64,000 bases of DNA from Candidatus Bathycorpusculum hydrogenotrophicum (GCA_009783705.1 WRCX01000003.1:1-64000), one strand, 5' to 3'; counted from the stretch's first letter, positions 51,098 to 61,392 are shown. Notes: generated by a model not told the origin, from the sequence alone. Program-made: numbers and translations.

Positions 51098-51778
51098 ATG
51101 AGCTTAGACATTAACACAAGTAAAACAATAGGCGGTATAGGTGCACTTCTGGTATTTATCAGCGTATTCACAAGTTTCTTGCAAATTCTCTATGTTCCCA
51201 ACATCATGATGGTTTTAGGAATAATTCTGATACTAACTGGTTTATACGGTTTAAGCATCCACTATCGCGATACGGGCATCTTTAAAAAATCACTCATTGG
51301 CACAGTCATGGGGATAATTGGCATAGTTGTAGCAGTAATCATCCTTTTTGCTCTGCTTCTGCCAAGTCTTGTCCCTCTTGTACAAATGTCGTATCCTGGA
51401 TGGGATGGCAATTGGAACACACTGCCAAACATGACGCTGGACACAAGCTTAATGGATTCAAATGCAATTTGGGACACTCTTTCCCCAATACTCACTAACA
51501 TAATTATTTTATTTGCTGTTCTGTGCATTTTTTCTATAATTGCAACGTTCTTTATCAGACAATCACTAAAACAACTGAGAGAAAAATCAGATATTGGCTT
51601 ATTTGAAACTACAGGGACATTGATGCTCATCGGAGGATTCTTGACCATCATCTTGATAGGATATATTTTAATTTGGATATCGGTTCTGCTTTTAGCAATT
51701 GCATTCTTCCAGATTAAACCTCAAGAACCAACACCCCAGTATGACACATATCAGCCATCGCCACCACCAATCCAATAA
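51098..51778 (+). CDS. DUF996-family membrane protein
   Basis: The 226-residue product has five membrane segments and begins SLDINTSKTIGGIGALLVFI, like the element A gene at 13684. It lacks the zinc ribbon and ends in a Pro-Gln-rich tail. CAGAGGAATAACAATG gives a ribosome site. This is the host copy of an archaeal family of unknown function. Confidence 0.82.
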   Translation: MSLDINTSKTIGGIGALLVFISVFTSFLQILYVPNIMMVLGIILILTGLYGLSIHYRDTGIFKKSLIGTVMGIIGIVVAVIILFALLLPSLVPLVQMSYPGWDGNWNTLPNMTLDTSLMDSNAIWDTLSPILTNIIILFAVLCIFSIIATFFIRQSLKQLREKSDIGLFETTGTLMLIGGFLTIILIGYILIWISVLLLAIAFFQIKPQEPTPQYDTYQPSPPPIQ

Positions 51779-52423
51779 CTGCCCACCACTTTTCTTTTTT
51801 TCAAACGGTTTGAGCATTTGGCAACAATCCATGGCGCTGTTTGCGATTTCCAGGGTACTATACCTTTTAAGTGCGTATCGTTGGATTTTAGCAATACCTT
51901 TACAGGTTCGATGGATTAAGCGTCCACCGTAATACATACCTTCACCCTTGTCTTTTCATCCACATAGAGCATAGGCCTTATGGCTCACGTAATTTTTGTG
52001 ATGTGATTAAAAATATTTTGAATTTTATAAAAGAAATGCTTGACCAAATTAGGATTTGCCTACATTCTGTAACGCTTCAATTTCATAAAACCGACATTCA
52101 TCAGCATTTTTAATCTGTATCAAAGCTTGATAATATGCCCAATTTAGTCTAAAGTGCAATTCGCCAATCAGTGATTAGCGGTTTACATTCTCAGGTTTAG
52201 CATAATTTAATTGTTGAATTGATGGACATAAATTTGGCAGAACTGGCCGGCATTTTTTAAATTTTCTGGACAACAACGGAAAAAATGATAGCTATCCATA
52301 ATAACACAAAAATCGGCCATCAACCATCATCAACCGTAAAGGCACATAACTGCGATTATTTGCATAATTTGATGGTGGTTGAGTATCTAAAATAAGCACA
52401 AAAACTACCTGATAGATTTTTTT
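51779..52423. other. Gene-poor stretch of 645 bases
   Basis: No convincing gene. A minus-strand frame (51692-51937) overlaps the DUF996 end and is judged spurious. The stretch is AT-rich with no clear hairpin except T-runs near the tRNA 3' end (52418-52424), which would terminate tRNA transcription on the minus strand as a T-rich region only if read from the other side; it is A-rich on the tRNA strand. Confidence 0.35.
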
Positions 52424-52577
52424 TGGTCGGGAGAGCAGGATTTGAACCTGCGACAGCTCGGTATCTGTGGCCTAGACAGGCTAGAATGAAGCCCACCATG
52501 GGTAGACCTCTACAGCTTCTCCACATACTAATCAAATTAGTATGCTCGAGAGCTCTGCCAGGCTGAGCTACCTCCCG
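52424..52577 (-). tRNA. tRNA-Tyr (GTA) with two introns
   Basis: Minus-strand exons fold into a complete tRNA: acceptor CGGGAGG/TCTCCCG with C1-G72 and A73 (archaeal Tyr identity), D arm GCTC-AGCCTGGCA-GAGC, anticodon loop CTGTAGA with GTA, T arm GCAGG-TTCAAAT-CCTGC, CCA at 52424-52426. The anticodon stem CTCGG/CCGAG forms only if two introns are removed: 52517-52546 (30 bases, between positions 30 and 31) and 52463-52509 (47 bases, the usual 37/38 site). Intron 1 has a 9-base hairpin CATACTAAT/ATTAGTATG. A TATA-like CATAAATG is about 33 bases upstream. Confidence 0.88.
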
Positions 52578-52930
52578 CAAGATTCCATAAAAACAACGTG
52601 AGAGCATTTATGTGTTTTGGAAGACTAGACCCAGAATAGAGCAATTGACGGTAAAATGATTAGATCAAGGTCTTAATTGCTCCAAAGATACGATGAGTAC
52701 CATGTGTGTATATCCAAAAGTCGGCCAGCTGAACTTGGTTTTGTGAATATAGAATTTAACGATAGAACAAAGACAAGGCTTCATTTGTTTAATGAATAAT
52801 TTGCGATTTTTAGAACAAAAAACGCAAAGATACATACAACAGTATCATACTGCAATGCCTAAAACAAGTAATCGATGTTAAATGATAAAAAAGGGTTATT
52901 AACATCGAGCAAACAATAAGTATCTGGAAT

Positions 52931-53158
52931 TTGAAGACTTTGAATAAATTTGGTAAACTAGTAGCAATACTTGCAACATGCCAACTTATAGCAGGGTTGT
53001 TTGGCGTAATAGCGTTATCTCTGGGATTATTCGGTCCGTCAATTTATGCTTTAGAACTTACTGAGGGCGTGTTGTTGTGGCCGGAGCTTTTTGCGCTCTC
53101 GATAGGATTGGTCGTAACGGCTAGCATATTTTTAGTCCACATCCGACGCAGAAAATAA
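52931..53158 (+). CDS. Small two-helix membrane protein
   Basis: The 75-residue frame starts at TTG 52931. Hydrophobic segments at about 9-34 (LVAILATCQLIAGLFGVIAL) and 48-68 (LLWPELFALSIGLVVTASIF), then HIRRRK. No ATG and no strong ribosome site, so the start is uncertain. 52578-52930 upstream is empty. Confidence 0.5.
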   Translation: MKTLNKFGKLVAILATCQLIAGLFGVIALSLGLFGPSIYALELTEGVLLWPELFALSIGLVVTASIFLVHIRRRK

Positions 53159-53255
53159 CCTCCTAAAGATTGTTCAGTCGCTAAAGTGTTTACAATGGGT
53201 AAACTAAACGTTTTAATCTTTAACAATGCTGAAGATAGAGACAGAGGATAGGGCA

Positions 53256-54221
53256 ATGACTAAAACTATTGGGGTTCTCACATCAGGCGGTGATGCGCCA
53301 GGTATGAATGCGGCCATTCGTGCGGTCACTCGAGTCAGCTGTTTTAGGGGTTTTAGTGTTATCGGTTTTGAACGGGGTTGGGATGGTCTGCTGACTAACT
53401 GTCATCGCAAACTTACGCCGCGCAGTGTTGGCGGTATAATTCAGACTGGGGGCACCATACTGCATACTTTGCGGTGTTCTGCTTTTGAACAGTCTCATAA
53501 TCAAGAAATTGCGGCTGAAACGCTTCATAAAAATAATGTTGATGCTTTGGTGGTGATAGGGGGGGATGGTTCGTTTAGGGGTGCTTTGGATTTGAGTAGA
53601 AAAAGCGGCATTCCCATGTTTGGTATCCCCGCAACCATAGATAATGATGTTTTTGGTACCGATGAAACTATCGGATTTGATACGGCAGTTAACACTGCTG
53701 TTGAGGCAATTGATAAAATTCGTGACACTGCCATAAGTCATGAGCGTATTTTCATAGTAGAGGTTATGGGGCGTAAAAGAGGATTTTTGGCGCTTCAAGT
53801 TGGCATCTGTGTGGGCGCAGAGGTTATACTCATTCCCGAAAAGCCCCTAGACACCAAAGAAGTAATTAAAATCATGGAAGCAAACGCTAACAAAGGTAAA
53901 CGGGCAGGGATAATTGTTGCCGCTGAGGGGTTTGGAGATTCAAGTAAACTTGCTCAAGATATACAACAACAAACAGAGTCCGAGGTTAGATTATCTATTC
54001 TGAGTTATGCCCAGCGCGGGGGTAGTCCGACAGCGCGCAGTCGGTTTTTGGCGAGTTTGTTTGCTGAGCATGTGGTGGATTTAATCAGGGCAGATAAGAG
54101 CAACCTTGCAGTGGGACTGCAAAACGGTGCAGTAACCAGCATCCCACTGGAGCTATCTGCTCGGGAACCTAAGATTTTGGATTTACGGTTGCTCAAAGTT
54201 GCGGAAATGCTCTCGATTTAG
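53256..54221 (+). CDS. pfkA: 6-phosphofructokinase, ATP type
   Basis: The 321-residue product has the PFKA motifs: GGDAPGMN at 11-18, GGDGS at 102-106 (Gly after the Asp pair, which favours ATP over pyrophosphate), and TIDND at 127-131 with the catalytic Asp, then GRKRGFLAL for fructose 6-phosphate. It phosphorylates fructose 6-phosphate in glycolysis. The start MTKTIGVLTSGG at 53256 has GAGGAT about 9 bases upstream; an in-frame ATG at 53226 is rejected. PFKA-type enzymes are unusual in archaea, where ADP-dependent forms are common. With the phosphorylase at 61832 it suggests glycogen or starch use. Confidence 0.93.
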   Translation: MTKTIGVLTSGGDAPGMNAAIRAVTRVSCFRGFSVIGFERGWDGLLTNCHRKLTPRSVGGIIQTGGTILHTLRCSAFEQSHNQEIAAETLHKNNVDALVVIGGDGSFRGALDLSRKSGIPMFGIPATIDNDVFGTDETIGFDTAVNTAVEAIDKIRDTAISHERIFIVEVMGRKRGFLALQVGICVGAEVILIPEKPLDTKEVIKIMEANANKGKRAGIIVAAEGFGDSSKLAQDIQQQTESEVRLSILSYAQRGGSPTARSRFLASLFAEHVVDLIRADKSNLAVGLQNGAVTSIPLELSAREPKILDLRLLKVAEMLSI

Positions 54222-54653
54222 GTTCATCCGTAAACTAGTTGTGAAACTTGGTCGACAACTCACTTTGTCTTGGCACCAAATTCACTCCTCAGTTCTAAAT
54301 TCACCTTTTGCGGATATATCCAATCCTTACATAAGTAGATGCAATTTAGTGTGAACTAAGAAATAAAACGAGCTTAATTATACGATACAAGTAATGCGGG
54401 CCATATATGGCTATATATAGAATATTTAATATATAGACAATCCTAATATTCTTATTTCTAACATACCGTGCATCAATATAGGCCATATACGAATCGGGAG
54501 CGCATAGTATGAACCAGCTAACTAATTTTATTCAGCCAATAAATAGTTGGCACCTTATCATAAATCCTGTTTTCAAGAGCTTAATTGCAAACACCTTGTT
54601 TGCACACTCAGCATTAATTCAAACCACCCCTAAAACTTCAAATGTGAGAACCA
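54222..54653. other. AT-rich promoter region of the giant surface gene
   Basis: About 430 bases without a gene. Tandem TATA-like tracts (CCATATATGG and CTATATATAG, TTTAATATATAG) cluster at 54403-54440, with further candidates to 54490. They may serve the gene at 54654, but the distance of more than 160 bases means a long leader or a nearer unseen promoter. Confidence 0.35.
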
Positions 54654-57600
54654 ATGTTTAACCAAAAACTAAACAAAACCATAAAATCAAACACATACAC
54701 AAACACTAGCCCTAAAACAAGCGCACAAAAACGCTATCGAAAAAACACCATGCTCACACTCCTAACCTTAATGTTTGTGCTAGTGTTAGTTTCGTCTGTT
54801 GTTTATACGACAACATTTAAAGGTGATTCCCAATTTGCCTCAGCATACACGGTTAATAGCTCGGTTAGTAATGAGCTAGACCTTAGAACTGCTGTTGCTA
54901 CCTCAGGAACAGTTGCAACTCAATATGTTATCGCATTAACAGATAATATAGAGCTTACCAGTTCTACACTTACCATACCTGCAAACGCAAACGTTGTGTT
55001 GATAAGTGAGAATGTTGGACCTTGGAAGCTTATTGGACCAAATGGCGAGAGCACTATTACTGTAACAAGTGGTAGTGAATTGGTGCTTGATGGGATTGTT
55101 GTTACTCATAAAAGTGGTGATATAGGTAGAGGCGTATATGTTGAATCGGATGCTAAACTTACCCTAAATAGTGGAGAGATCTCAGAAAACAACATAGACT
55201 ATGAACCTCATAGTGACGATACTGATGGCGGAGGCGTTTATAACTGGGGCAAATTTATCATGAACGGGGGTACGATCCAAAAAAACTCAGCTTATAATGG
55301 CGGCGGAGTGTATAACATAGTCGCCTTTGAGATGAAAGATGGAACTTTATCGGAAAACACCGCTTCTGGTGCCGGCGGCGGAGTTAGTAACTTGGGCATT
55401 TTTGTGATGGAGGAGGGTATTTTCTCTAAAAATAAGGCCGAAGATGGCGGAGGCGTTTTAAATGGTGTTAAAGGTACATTTACATTGATTACGGGCACTT
55501 TTATAGAAAACAAAGCTGGATCGTATGGCGGCGGAGTGTATAATGATGGCCCCGATGGCACTTTTACCACTCTTTTCACCATGAGAGATGGCACTTTCTC
55601 CAAAAACCAAGCTGGTGCGGGTGGCGGGGTGTATAACTTGGGCACCTTTGAGATGTATGGAGGTATTATTGGCAGTACAACTGTAACCGATGGCAATATC
55701 GCCGACGACAGCGGTGGAGGGGTCTTCGATGATGGTTATAATAGTGTTTTTAACATGTATAACGGCAAGATCTCCAACAATGTTGCACACTTTGGAGGTG
55801 GGGTAGACGGTGATGCTGGCGAATTTAATATGTTGGATGGTACAATTTCAGATAATACTGCAACTTATGGTGGAGGCGTTTTAGTTTGGAACAGTATTTT
55901 CAACATGAAGGGTGGTGTAATTTCTGATAATACAGCCACTAAAGACGGCGGAGGCGTGTACAATTGGAAAAGTGTCTTTAGTATGTTTGACGATGCTGTC
56001 ATCTCAGATAATAAGGCCGATAATTATGGTGGAGGCGTGTACAATGATGTCGCCGCCACATTTAACCTGAAAGGTGGTGTGATTTCGGGCAACACTGCCG
56101 CTGAAGGTGGTGGGGGTGTGTATAATGTGGATATATTTAATATGTTAGGTGGTGTGATTTCGGGCAACACAGTTTCTGGCACTAGTCATAGTAACCGTGG
56201 CGGGGGTGTGTATAATATCGGTTATGACGCCATTTTTAATATGGTTGGTGGCATAATCGGTGGAAGTTATAGTGAGAGTAATTCTGCTTATGACGGCGGA
56301 GGCGTGTACAATGAGGACCAGGGCACCTTTACAATGTCGGGTAATGCAACCGTATTGGGTAATAGAGCTACTTTTGGCGGCGGAGTCTACAATGATGACA
56401 GCAAATTTGTCTTAGGTGACCCCACATACCCAGAGATAGTCCGCATCTCAGGCAACACAGCCTCAAGCAACGGCGGAGGAGTATACAACGCAGGCAAAAC
56501 AGCCCTCTTCAACATGTATAGCAACACAATCATCTCAGATAATACAGCAGGCATCGACGGCGGGGGTGTGTTCAATGTCAACGCAGGCGTCTTCAACATG
56601 TATGGCGGCCAAATTCTAACCAACTCAGCAGGCACCGGCGGCGGAGGAGTAGACACAAGCGGCGAATTCACCATGTATAGTGGAAGAATCGCATACAACA
56701 CCGCACTGGGAGCCGCAGGAGTACTAAACTACCGCCACTTCAACATGATAGACGGAGAAATCACCGATAACACCTCCACCGGATACGCCGGAGGAGTAGA
56801 AAACAATGGAAGTAGCGCACTAGGACTTGCCACCTTTAACATGCAGGGAAACGCAATCATTGCCAACAACACCGCTGATTATGGTGGAGGAGGTGTATAC
56901 AACGCATACAACGCCATATTTAACATGCGTAACAACGCTCTAATCACAAACAACAAAGCGCTAAGCTCCAGCATTTCAGCAGGCCGAGGCGGTGGCGTAC
57001 ACAACAGCGACAACGCCACCCTAAACATGTATGACAACACCATTATTTCAAACAATTTAGCCCTCTATGGTGGCGGCGTATTTAACGACTTCAACACCAC
57101 AACAAACATGGCAAATGACTCAGCCGTCAAAGACAACACGGTTTCATTTTATGGCGGCGCAGTATACAATTGGAACCCCTACACCACTGCACCATCACTC
57201 ATCAGCATGACTGACAGAGCAACCATCTCAGGCAACACCGCAAACTGGTATGGCGGAGGCATACAAAACACCAACAGCAGCATTATTCGCATATCAGGCC
57301 AAGCAGTCATCGCCAATAATTCGGCACCCTATGGCGGCGGCATATTCACCATAAGCACACTACCCAACGCAGTTACCATAAATGGCGGCACCATAGCCAA
57401 CAACACCGCAAGTCTTGGAGCAGGAATATACACAAACAGCCAACTCACCATGACCAACGGCATCATCGCAAACAACACCGCAACGGTTGACGGCGCAGGC
57501 ATCTATATAGCCCCAGCAGGCTTTGTGGAGCTACGAACTGGATTGGTTTATAGCAATATTGCAGACAACAACGGTGGAGGAATATGGATAGCCTATGCAA

Positions 57601-59342
57601 ACCTAAACCATCTCTTTGTCTATGACGGTATGGTATTTGCAAATAACCGTGCCTCAATGGCATACAACCGAAACCCCATAGACGACGCACTATACCACTC
57701 CCAAATAGGCATCAACGTAATCTGGACTGTCCCCTTCAAGCAAGGCTATACCAACTATGACATAAGCTACATAAACGGCACACCCCTAACAAACTGCACT
57801 ATAATCTATGACCCTGGAACCCAGGGCACCTGGCAAGCCATCGATGAAACCTACACCAGCTTAGCGTTTGGTGCATCCACACCAGTATTTGGTACCAACT
57901 CAGGCGCCGACACAGCAGTTGATCACACCGGAGGATATCGGTTTACAGGCTGGCAACCAACATGGTCCCCTATAGTATCAGGCAACATAACCTACGTAGC
58001 CCAATGGGCGACGACCACCGAACCCGTATTTTACACTATAACCTATAATGGCAACGGATACACAAGCGGAACAGTACCCATGGGTGGCTCATATCCATCG
58101 GGTCACTCTGTACTTATTGCCGCTCAAGGCAACATGGTTCGAGAAGGGTTTGTTTTCCAAGGATGGGCCTACACCTCAGATGCAAAAACACCCGACTTTG
58201 CCGCCGGCTCAACTGCATATCTTATCCTCACAAAAGATGCAACGTTGTTTGCAGTATGGCTTAAGGAAGGCACTTCTTTGATGTATACAGTGACATATTT
58301 ACCTGGTGAGTATGGTACTTTTGATGCTGTTAGTTATGTGTGCGCTTTGGGTGATTTGACCCCTGAGGCACCTGTGGTAACGGGTCAATCGGGCTGGAGC
58401 TTTATCGGCTGGTCACCTAACCCAACGCCTACTGTTGAGGGTGATGCCACCTATGTGGCACAATGGGAACAAAACAACCCGACTCCCTCACCCACTGCGA
58501 CACCCACACCAACATCGACACCAACACCAACAACACGCCCACCAACATCGACACCAACACCAACACCAACAACACGCCCACCAACATCGACACCAACACC
58601 AACACCCATACCAACATCATCACCGTCTCCGAGTCCAACTACATCACCTCCTGGGGGAAATGTAGATGAGAAGCCGATTTGGGCGCTTGTAAATCTAATA
58701 TTGAGCATAGTTGGCGTCATTTTGGCAGTCGTGCTGACTTTGTATGTGCTGTTGCAACGCAATCAAAAACATAAAAAACAACAAGCTCAAGATCAAAAGA
58801 AAGATACTAAAGGACAATACAGTTCAAATCAAAAACAAAAAAACACAAACACTGACAATGATGACGATCATACCGAGGGGAAGAAAAAGCAGAAACAACG
58901 TCGGCTCTTTTGGTTTTTGTTAAGTGTTATAATGGGTATTGTGGGTATTGTTGTGTTTTTGTTAACTGAGGATATGTCTCGGCCCATGGCTCTAGTGGAT
59001 AACTGGACTATTGTGAATGTTATCATATTCCTAGTCGAGTTGATTGCTATAGTGCTTACTTTCAAACACACAGACAACAAGGCTGAGTCTGTTACTTATA
59101 CGGTACAGTATTATCTGCAAGGTACCAAAAATCCAATTGCAGCTAGTAAGACATCTGGGTTTGGTTCAGTTGGGGTTAGTGTAACTGAATATGCACCCGC
59201 TATTTCCGGCTATATGGTAACGGGTAAGAAAGAGATATCTTTGACACTCAAAGAAAACCCAACTAACAACGAGATTATCTTCTACTATACACGGAATACT
59301 GACGAAGACAAAACGAAGCAACAAACCAGAAGCGGCAACTAA
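54654..59342 (+). CDS. Giant GGGVYN-repeat surface protein with InlB-type and MucBP domains
   Basis: The 1562-residue product has an N-terminal anchor or signal (33-52), about thirty GGGVYN / FNMxGGxIxxN beta-helix repeats (about 100-1010), InlB B-repeat (Flg_new) domains (TITYNGNGYTSGTV...; TVTYLPGEYGTFDAV ... GWS, VAQW) at about 1040-1270, a Pro-Thr linker (1275-1334, DNA with tandem ACACCAAC units), three membrane helices (1340-1367, 1418-1440, 1449-1470) with a Lys-rich loop between, and a final MucBP-like domain (TYTVQYYLQGTKNPIA, 1478-1553). Adhesin-like. The last domain lies after the membrane helices, which is unusual. Domain families are more typical of gut bacteria. Confidence 0.85.
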   Translation: MFNQKLNKTIKSNTYTNTSPKTSAQKRYRKNTMLTLLTLMFVLVLVSSVVYTTTFKGDSQFASAYTVNSSVSNELDLRTAVATSGTVATQYVIALTDNIELTSSTLTIPANANVVLISENVGPWKLIGPNGESTITVTSGSELVLDGIVVTHKSGDIGRGVYVESDAKLTLNSGEISENNIDYEPHSDDTDGGGVYNWGKFIMNGGTIQKNSAYNGGGVYNIVAFEMKDGTLSENTASGAGGGVSNLGIFVMEEGIFSKNKAEDGGGVLNGVKGTFTLITGTFIENKAGSYGGGVYNDGPDGTFTTLFTMRDGTFSKNQAGAGGGVYNLGTFEMYGGIIGSTTVTDGNIADDSGGGVFDDGYNSVFNMYNGKISNNVAHFGGGVDGDAGEFNMLDGTISDNTATYGGGVLVWNSIFNMKGGVISDNTATKDGGGVYNWKSVFSMFDDAVISDNKADNYGGGVYNDVAATFNLKGGVISGNTAAEGGGGVYNVDIFNMLGGVISGNTVSGTSHSNRGGGVYNIGYDAIFNMVGGIIGGSYSESNSAYDGGGVYNEDQGTFTMSGNATVLGNRATFGGGVYNDDSKFVLGDPTYPEIVRISGNTASSNGGGVYNAGKTALFNMYSNTIISDNTAGIDGGGVFNVNAGVFNMYGGQILTNSAGTGGGGVDTSGEFTMYSGRIAYNTALGAAGVLNYRHFNMIDGEITDNTSTGYAGGVENNGSSALGLATFNMQGNAIIANNTADYGGGGVYNAYNAIFNMRNNALITNNKALSSSISAGRGGGVHNSDNATLNMYDNTIISNNLALYGGGVFNDFNTTTNMANDSAVKDNTVSFYGGAVYNWNPYTTAPSLISMTDRATISGNTANWYGGGIQNTNSSIIRISGQAVIANNSAPYGGGIFTISTLPNAVTINGGTIANNTASLGAGIYTNSQLTMTNGIIANNTATVDGAGIYIAPAGFVELRTGLVYSNIADNNGGGIWIAYANLNHLFVYDGMVFANNRASMAYNRNPIDDALYHSQIGINVIWTVPFKQGYTNYDISYINGTPLTNCTIIYDPGTQGTWQAIDETYTSLAFGASTPVFGTNSGADTAVDHTGGYRFTGWQPTWSPIVSGNITYVAQWATTTEPVFYTITYNGNGYTSGTVPMGGSYPSGHSVLIAAQGNMVREGFVFQGWAYTSDAKTPDFAAGSTAYLILTKDATLFAVWLKEGTSLMYTVTYLPGEYGTFDAVSYVCALGDLTPEAPVVTGQSGWSFIGWSPNPTPTVEGDATYVAQWEQNNPTPSPTATPTPTSTPTPTTRPPTSTPTPTPTTRPPTSTPTPTPIPTSSPSPSPTTSPPGGNVDEKPIWALVNLILSIVGVILAVVLTLYVLLQRNQKHKKQQAQDQKKDTKGQYSSNQKQKNTNTDNDDDHTEGKKKQKQRRLFWFLLSVIMGIVGIVVFLLTEDMSRPMALVDNWTIVNVIIFLVELIAIVLTFKHTDNKAESVTYTVQYYLQGTKNPIAASKTSGFGSVGVSVTEYAPAISGYMVTGKKEISLTLKENPTNNEIIFYYTRNTDEDKTKQQTRSGN

Positions 59343-59382
59343 AGAGGCAAATACTACCTCAACTACCTCCTCTTAAGCAAAT

Positions 59383-59407
59383 GGCCAACTTACTCTGGCC
59401 TCTTTTT
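59383..59407 (+). terminator. Hairpin and T-run after the giant surface gene
   Basis: GGCCA (59383-59387) pairs with TGGCC (59396-59400), followed by TCTTTTT, 40 bases after the stop codon. The rest of the gap to 59601 holds no gene. Confidence 0.5.
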
Positions 59408-59601
59408 AGTTTTAATCAAATAATTAATTTTAATTAATTGATAGACTCTATGAGGTGAGAGGCCCTTTGGAAAAAATATGAAAAAAAGAGCTACTTAGCA
59501 ATAGTTGAGTTTTAACGGCTTCGACGGGTGTAGTCTTGTTGGTGTAGCTTTCACCATAGTGTCTTTAATGCTCTTGCTATTGGTATCTTGTTTTTGTTTG
59601 G

Positions 59602-61392
59602 TTACGTTGGGTTAGGGGTTCTTGGGGCTTCGGTGCTTTTGCATATATTGGCAATGGCAAGCATAATTGGCGGCACAGTAAAAATGCTGAAAATTCGGGT
59701 ATATTTGGTTAATGCCGCTTTATGGATAATATCAATACTTCCGCCTCCGCGTAAATATCCCTCGATAAATGAGTGGGTAAGGGTTTTTGCTTTGGCAATA
59801 TTGTCAAAAGGTTGGAGATAGTGTCCGCAATAGTAGAGAAAGACGGCCACATCCCAGGCTTTATCGCCGCCTTGCATTGCTTGTTCGAAATCGATGAGGT
59901 AAATGGTGCCATCGGGTTTTATGAGGACGTTGTCGGGTTTAGTGTCGCCTAATGAGAGGTTTGCGCCATGTACTCGTGCAAGGTTTTCGCCTACTCGACT
60001 AAATAGGTTTATCGCTTCTGAGATGGTTTGGTTGTCAGTAGTTGTGGAGTAGCGTTTGATGATTTGGGTTAGTCCTTCGGCTTCGATGAATTCCATAAAG
60101 ATGATTAATTCGGGGTTGCTGACGTGTAAGATTTTTGGTACGTTAAATCCTTGGGTGCGTAGGAATTCGCTTGCGGCGATTTCTTTTGCAAGTCGAGCTT
60201 GTCCTGATACTGCAAAGCTTCGGGCGCCAAATGACCAAAGCGTTAGAGGGAACCATTTAAATCCTGACCAATCTTTGAAGCGTTTGACTAGAATTTTTGT
60301 ATTAACGTCTTTGCCTGAGGCGTTGATTACATAGACATCGTTTAAAATGCCGCCTGCGGGTGCAACGTCGATGTTTACATTTTGATTTTTAAGCAACATT
60401 TTTTGGGTATAGCCTTTGATGTCTAGTTTGTCTGCCAGTGAAACAAGCCCCTCTGCGGTTGGGAAGAAAACATACTTGTGCGAGTCAATAAATGTAGTTG
60501 TTTGTTCGTTGGGACGTATCCAACTGATTTTTTGGGTCCGTAGAAATGTCTCGGTATTTTGTCCCATTCGGTTTGCAAGCTGGGGTAGAGCGCCAAAAAG
60601 GGAGGAGAACAATGTGCGAGGTGCGGATTTAGAGAGGTTAATAAAGCGTAGTTTGGGGTTTTGGCAGTGGGCGATAAATTTAGGGGTTATAAAGACATAG
60701 CCGTTTTTGCGGCTGATTTTTTCTTCAGCTTCTAACTGGTTTAGTGCCTCTATGTAGCAGCTAAGGGCACTGTTTTCAGCATCTTTGAGGCTGATAGTTA
60801 AATCGGTCAAGTCGTAGGCAAGTAGAGGGAAAACGCGCACACGATTATTGAACACCTCATACATGAAATATTGAGGCAGAATCTGTATACGCGGTGCCAA
60901 CTCGGGAAAGTTGATGGATAGGTTCTCAAGCAACTCTATGACTAGACGTTTTTTGAGTGCCACCTCCCGCTCATGAAGGTACAGTTCACCTTGGAGTGCG
61001 GTGTATGGAAAGATGAGTTTGCTTGCGAGTGCTTCGCCTAGTAATCCGCGATCGATGTCGCGTTCAAAAATCCACTGATCCACCGCAAAAACGGAGATTG
61101 TTTTTTCTTGGACAGGTTTTAGGTAACGCATAAGTCTGGGTTGGAAATTCTGTATAATCAGCATCACCTCATGAATCGCCCGACCACTTGAGGAGTTAGC
61201 TGAATAGTTATCAACATGGGCGACTGCAATAATTTTTGACTGGCCTGCGATATGTTTGCAAAATGCTAAAATTTGCTCGGATAACTTGGCTTCATTGTTA
61301 TCTATATGCTTCATGCCGTCACCTACATTAGCAGGGTAAAGCGCCATATTTAAAACAGCGTCATCATCCATCAGCCTACCTGCGTCAGCCAT
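59602..61392 (-). CDS. Bud32/RIO-like or APH-like protein kinase with N-terminal domain
   Basis: The 596-residue product has a C-terminal kinase domain: ILVKRFKDW (putative ATP Lys), VHGANLSLGDTKPDNVLIKP with the catalytic Asp in GDTKPDN, and IYLIDFEQA, the metal-binding DFE equivalent. This is the atypical Bud32/RIO/lipopolysaccharide-kinase style. The N-terminal 330 residues have no recognised domain; MEFIEAEGLTQII follows the hinge. The start ATG 61392 is close to a T/A-rich TTTAATTATTATT. The fused architecture is known to me from archaea, substrate unknown. Confidence 0.78.
   Translation of the reverse strand: MADAGRLMDDDAVLNMALYPANVGDGMKHIDNNEAKLSEQILAFCKHIAGQSKIIAVAHVDNYSANSSSGRAIHEVMLIIQNFQPRLMRYLKPVQEKTISVFAVDQWIFERDIDRGLLGEALASKLIFPYTALQGELYLHEREVALKKRLVIELLENLSINFPELAPRIQILPQYFMYEVFNNRVRVFPLLAYDLTDLTISLKDAENSALSCYIEALNQLEAEEKISRKNGYVFITPKFIAHCQNPKLRFINLSKSAPRTLFSSLFGALPQLANRMGQNTETFLRTQKISWIRPNEQTTTFIDSHKYVFFPTAEGLVSLADKLDIKGYTQKMLLKNQNVNIDVAPAGGILNDVYVINASGKDVNTKILVKRFKDWSGFKWFPLTLWSFGARSFAVSGQARLAKEIAASEFLRTQGFNVPKILHVSNPELIIFMEFIEAEGLTQIIKRYSTTTDNQTISEAINLFSRVGENLARVHGANLSLGDTKPDNVLIKPDGTIYLIDFEQAMQGGDKAWDVAVFLYYCGHYLQPFDNIAKAKTLTHSFIEGYLRGGGSIDIIHKAALTKYTRIFSIFTVPPIMLAIANICKSTEAPRTPNPT

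Noticed and set aside
51692-51937. Minus-strand frame of 81 residues, at first glance like a transposase start (YYGGRLIHRTCKGIAKIQRY)
   Set aside because: It overlaps the DUF996 end, has no matching continuation or inverted repeats, and I could not place the motif in an IS family.
58429-58762. Several frames opposite or beside the Pro-Thr linker
   Set aside because: They are shadows of the tandem ACACCAAC repeats in the giant surface gene.
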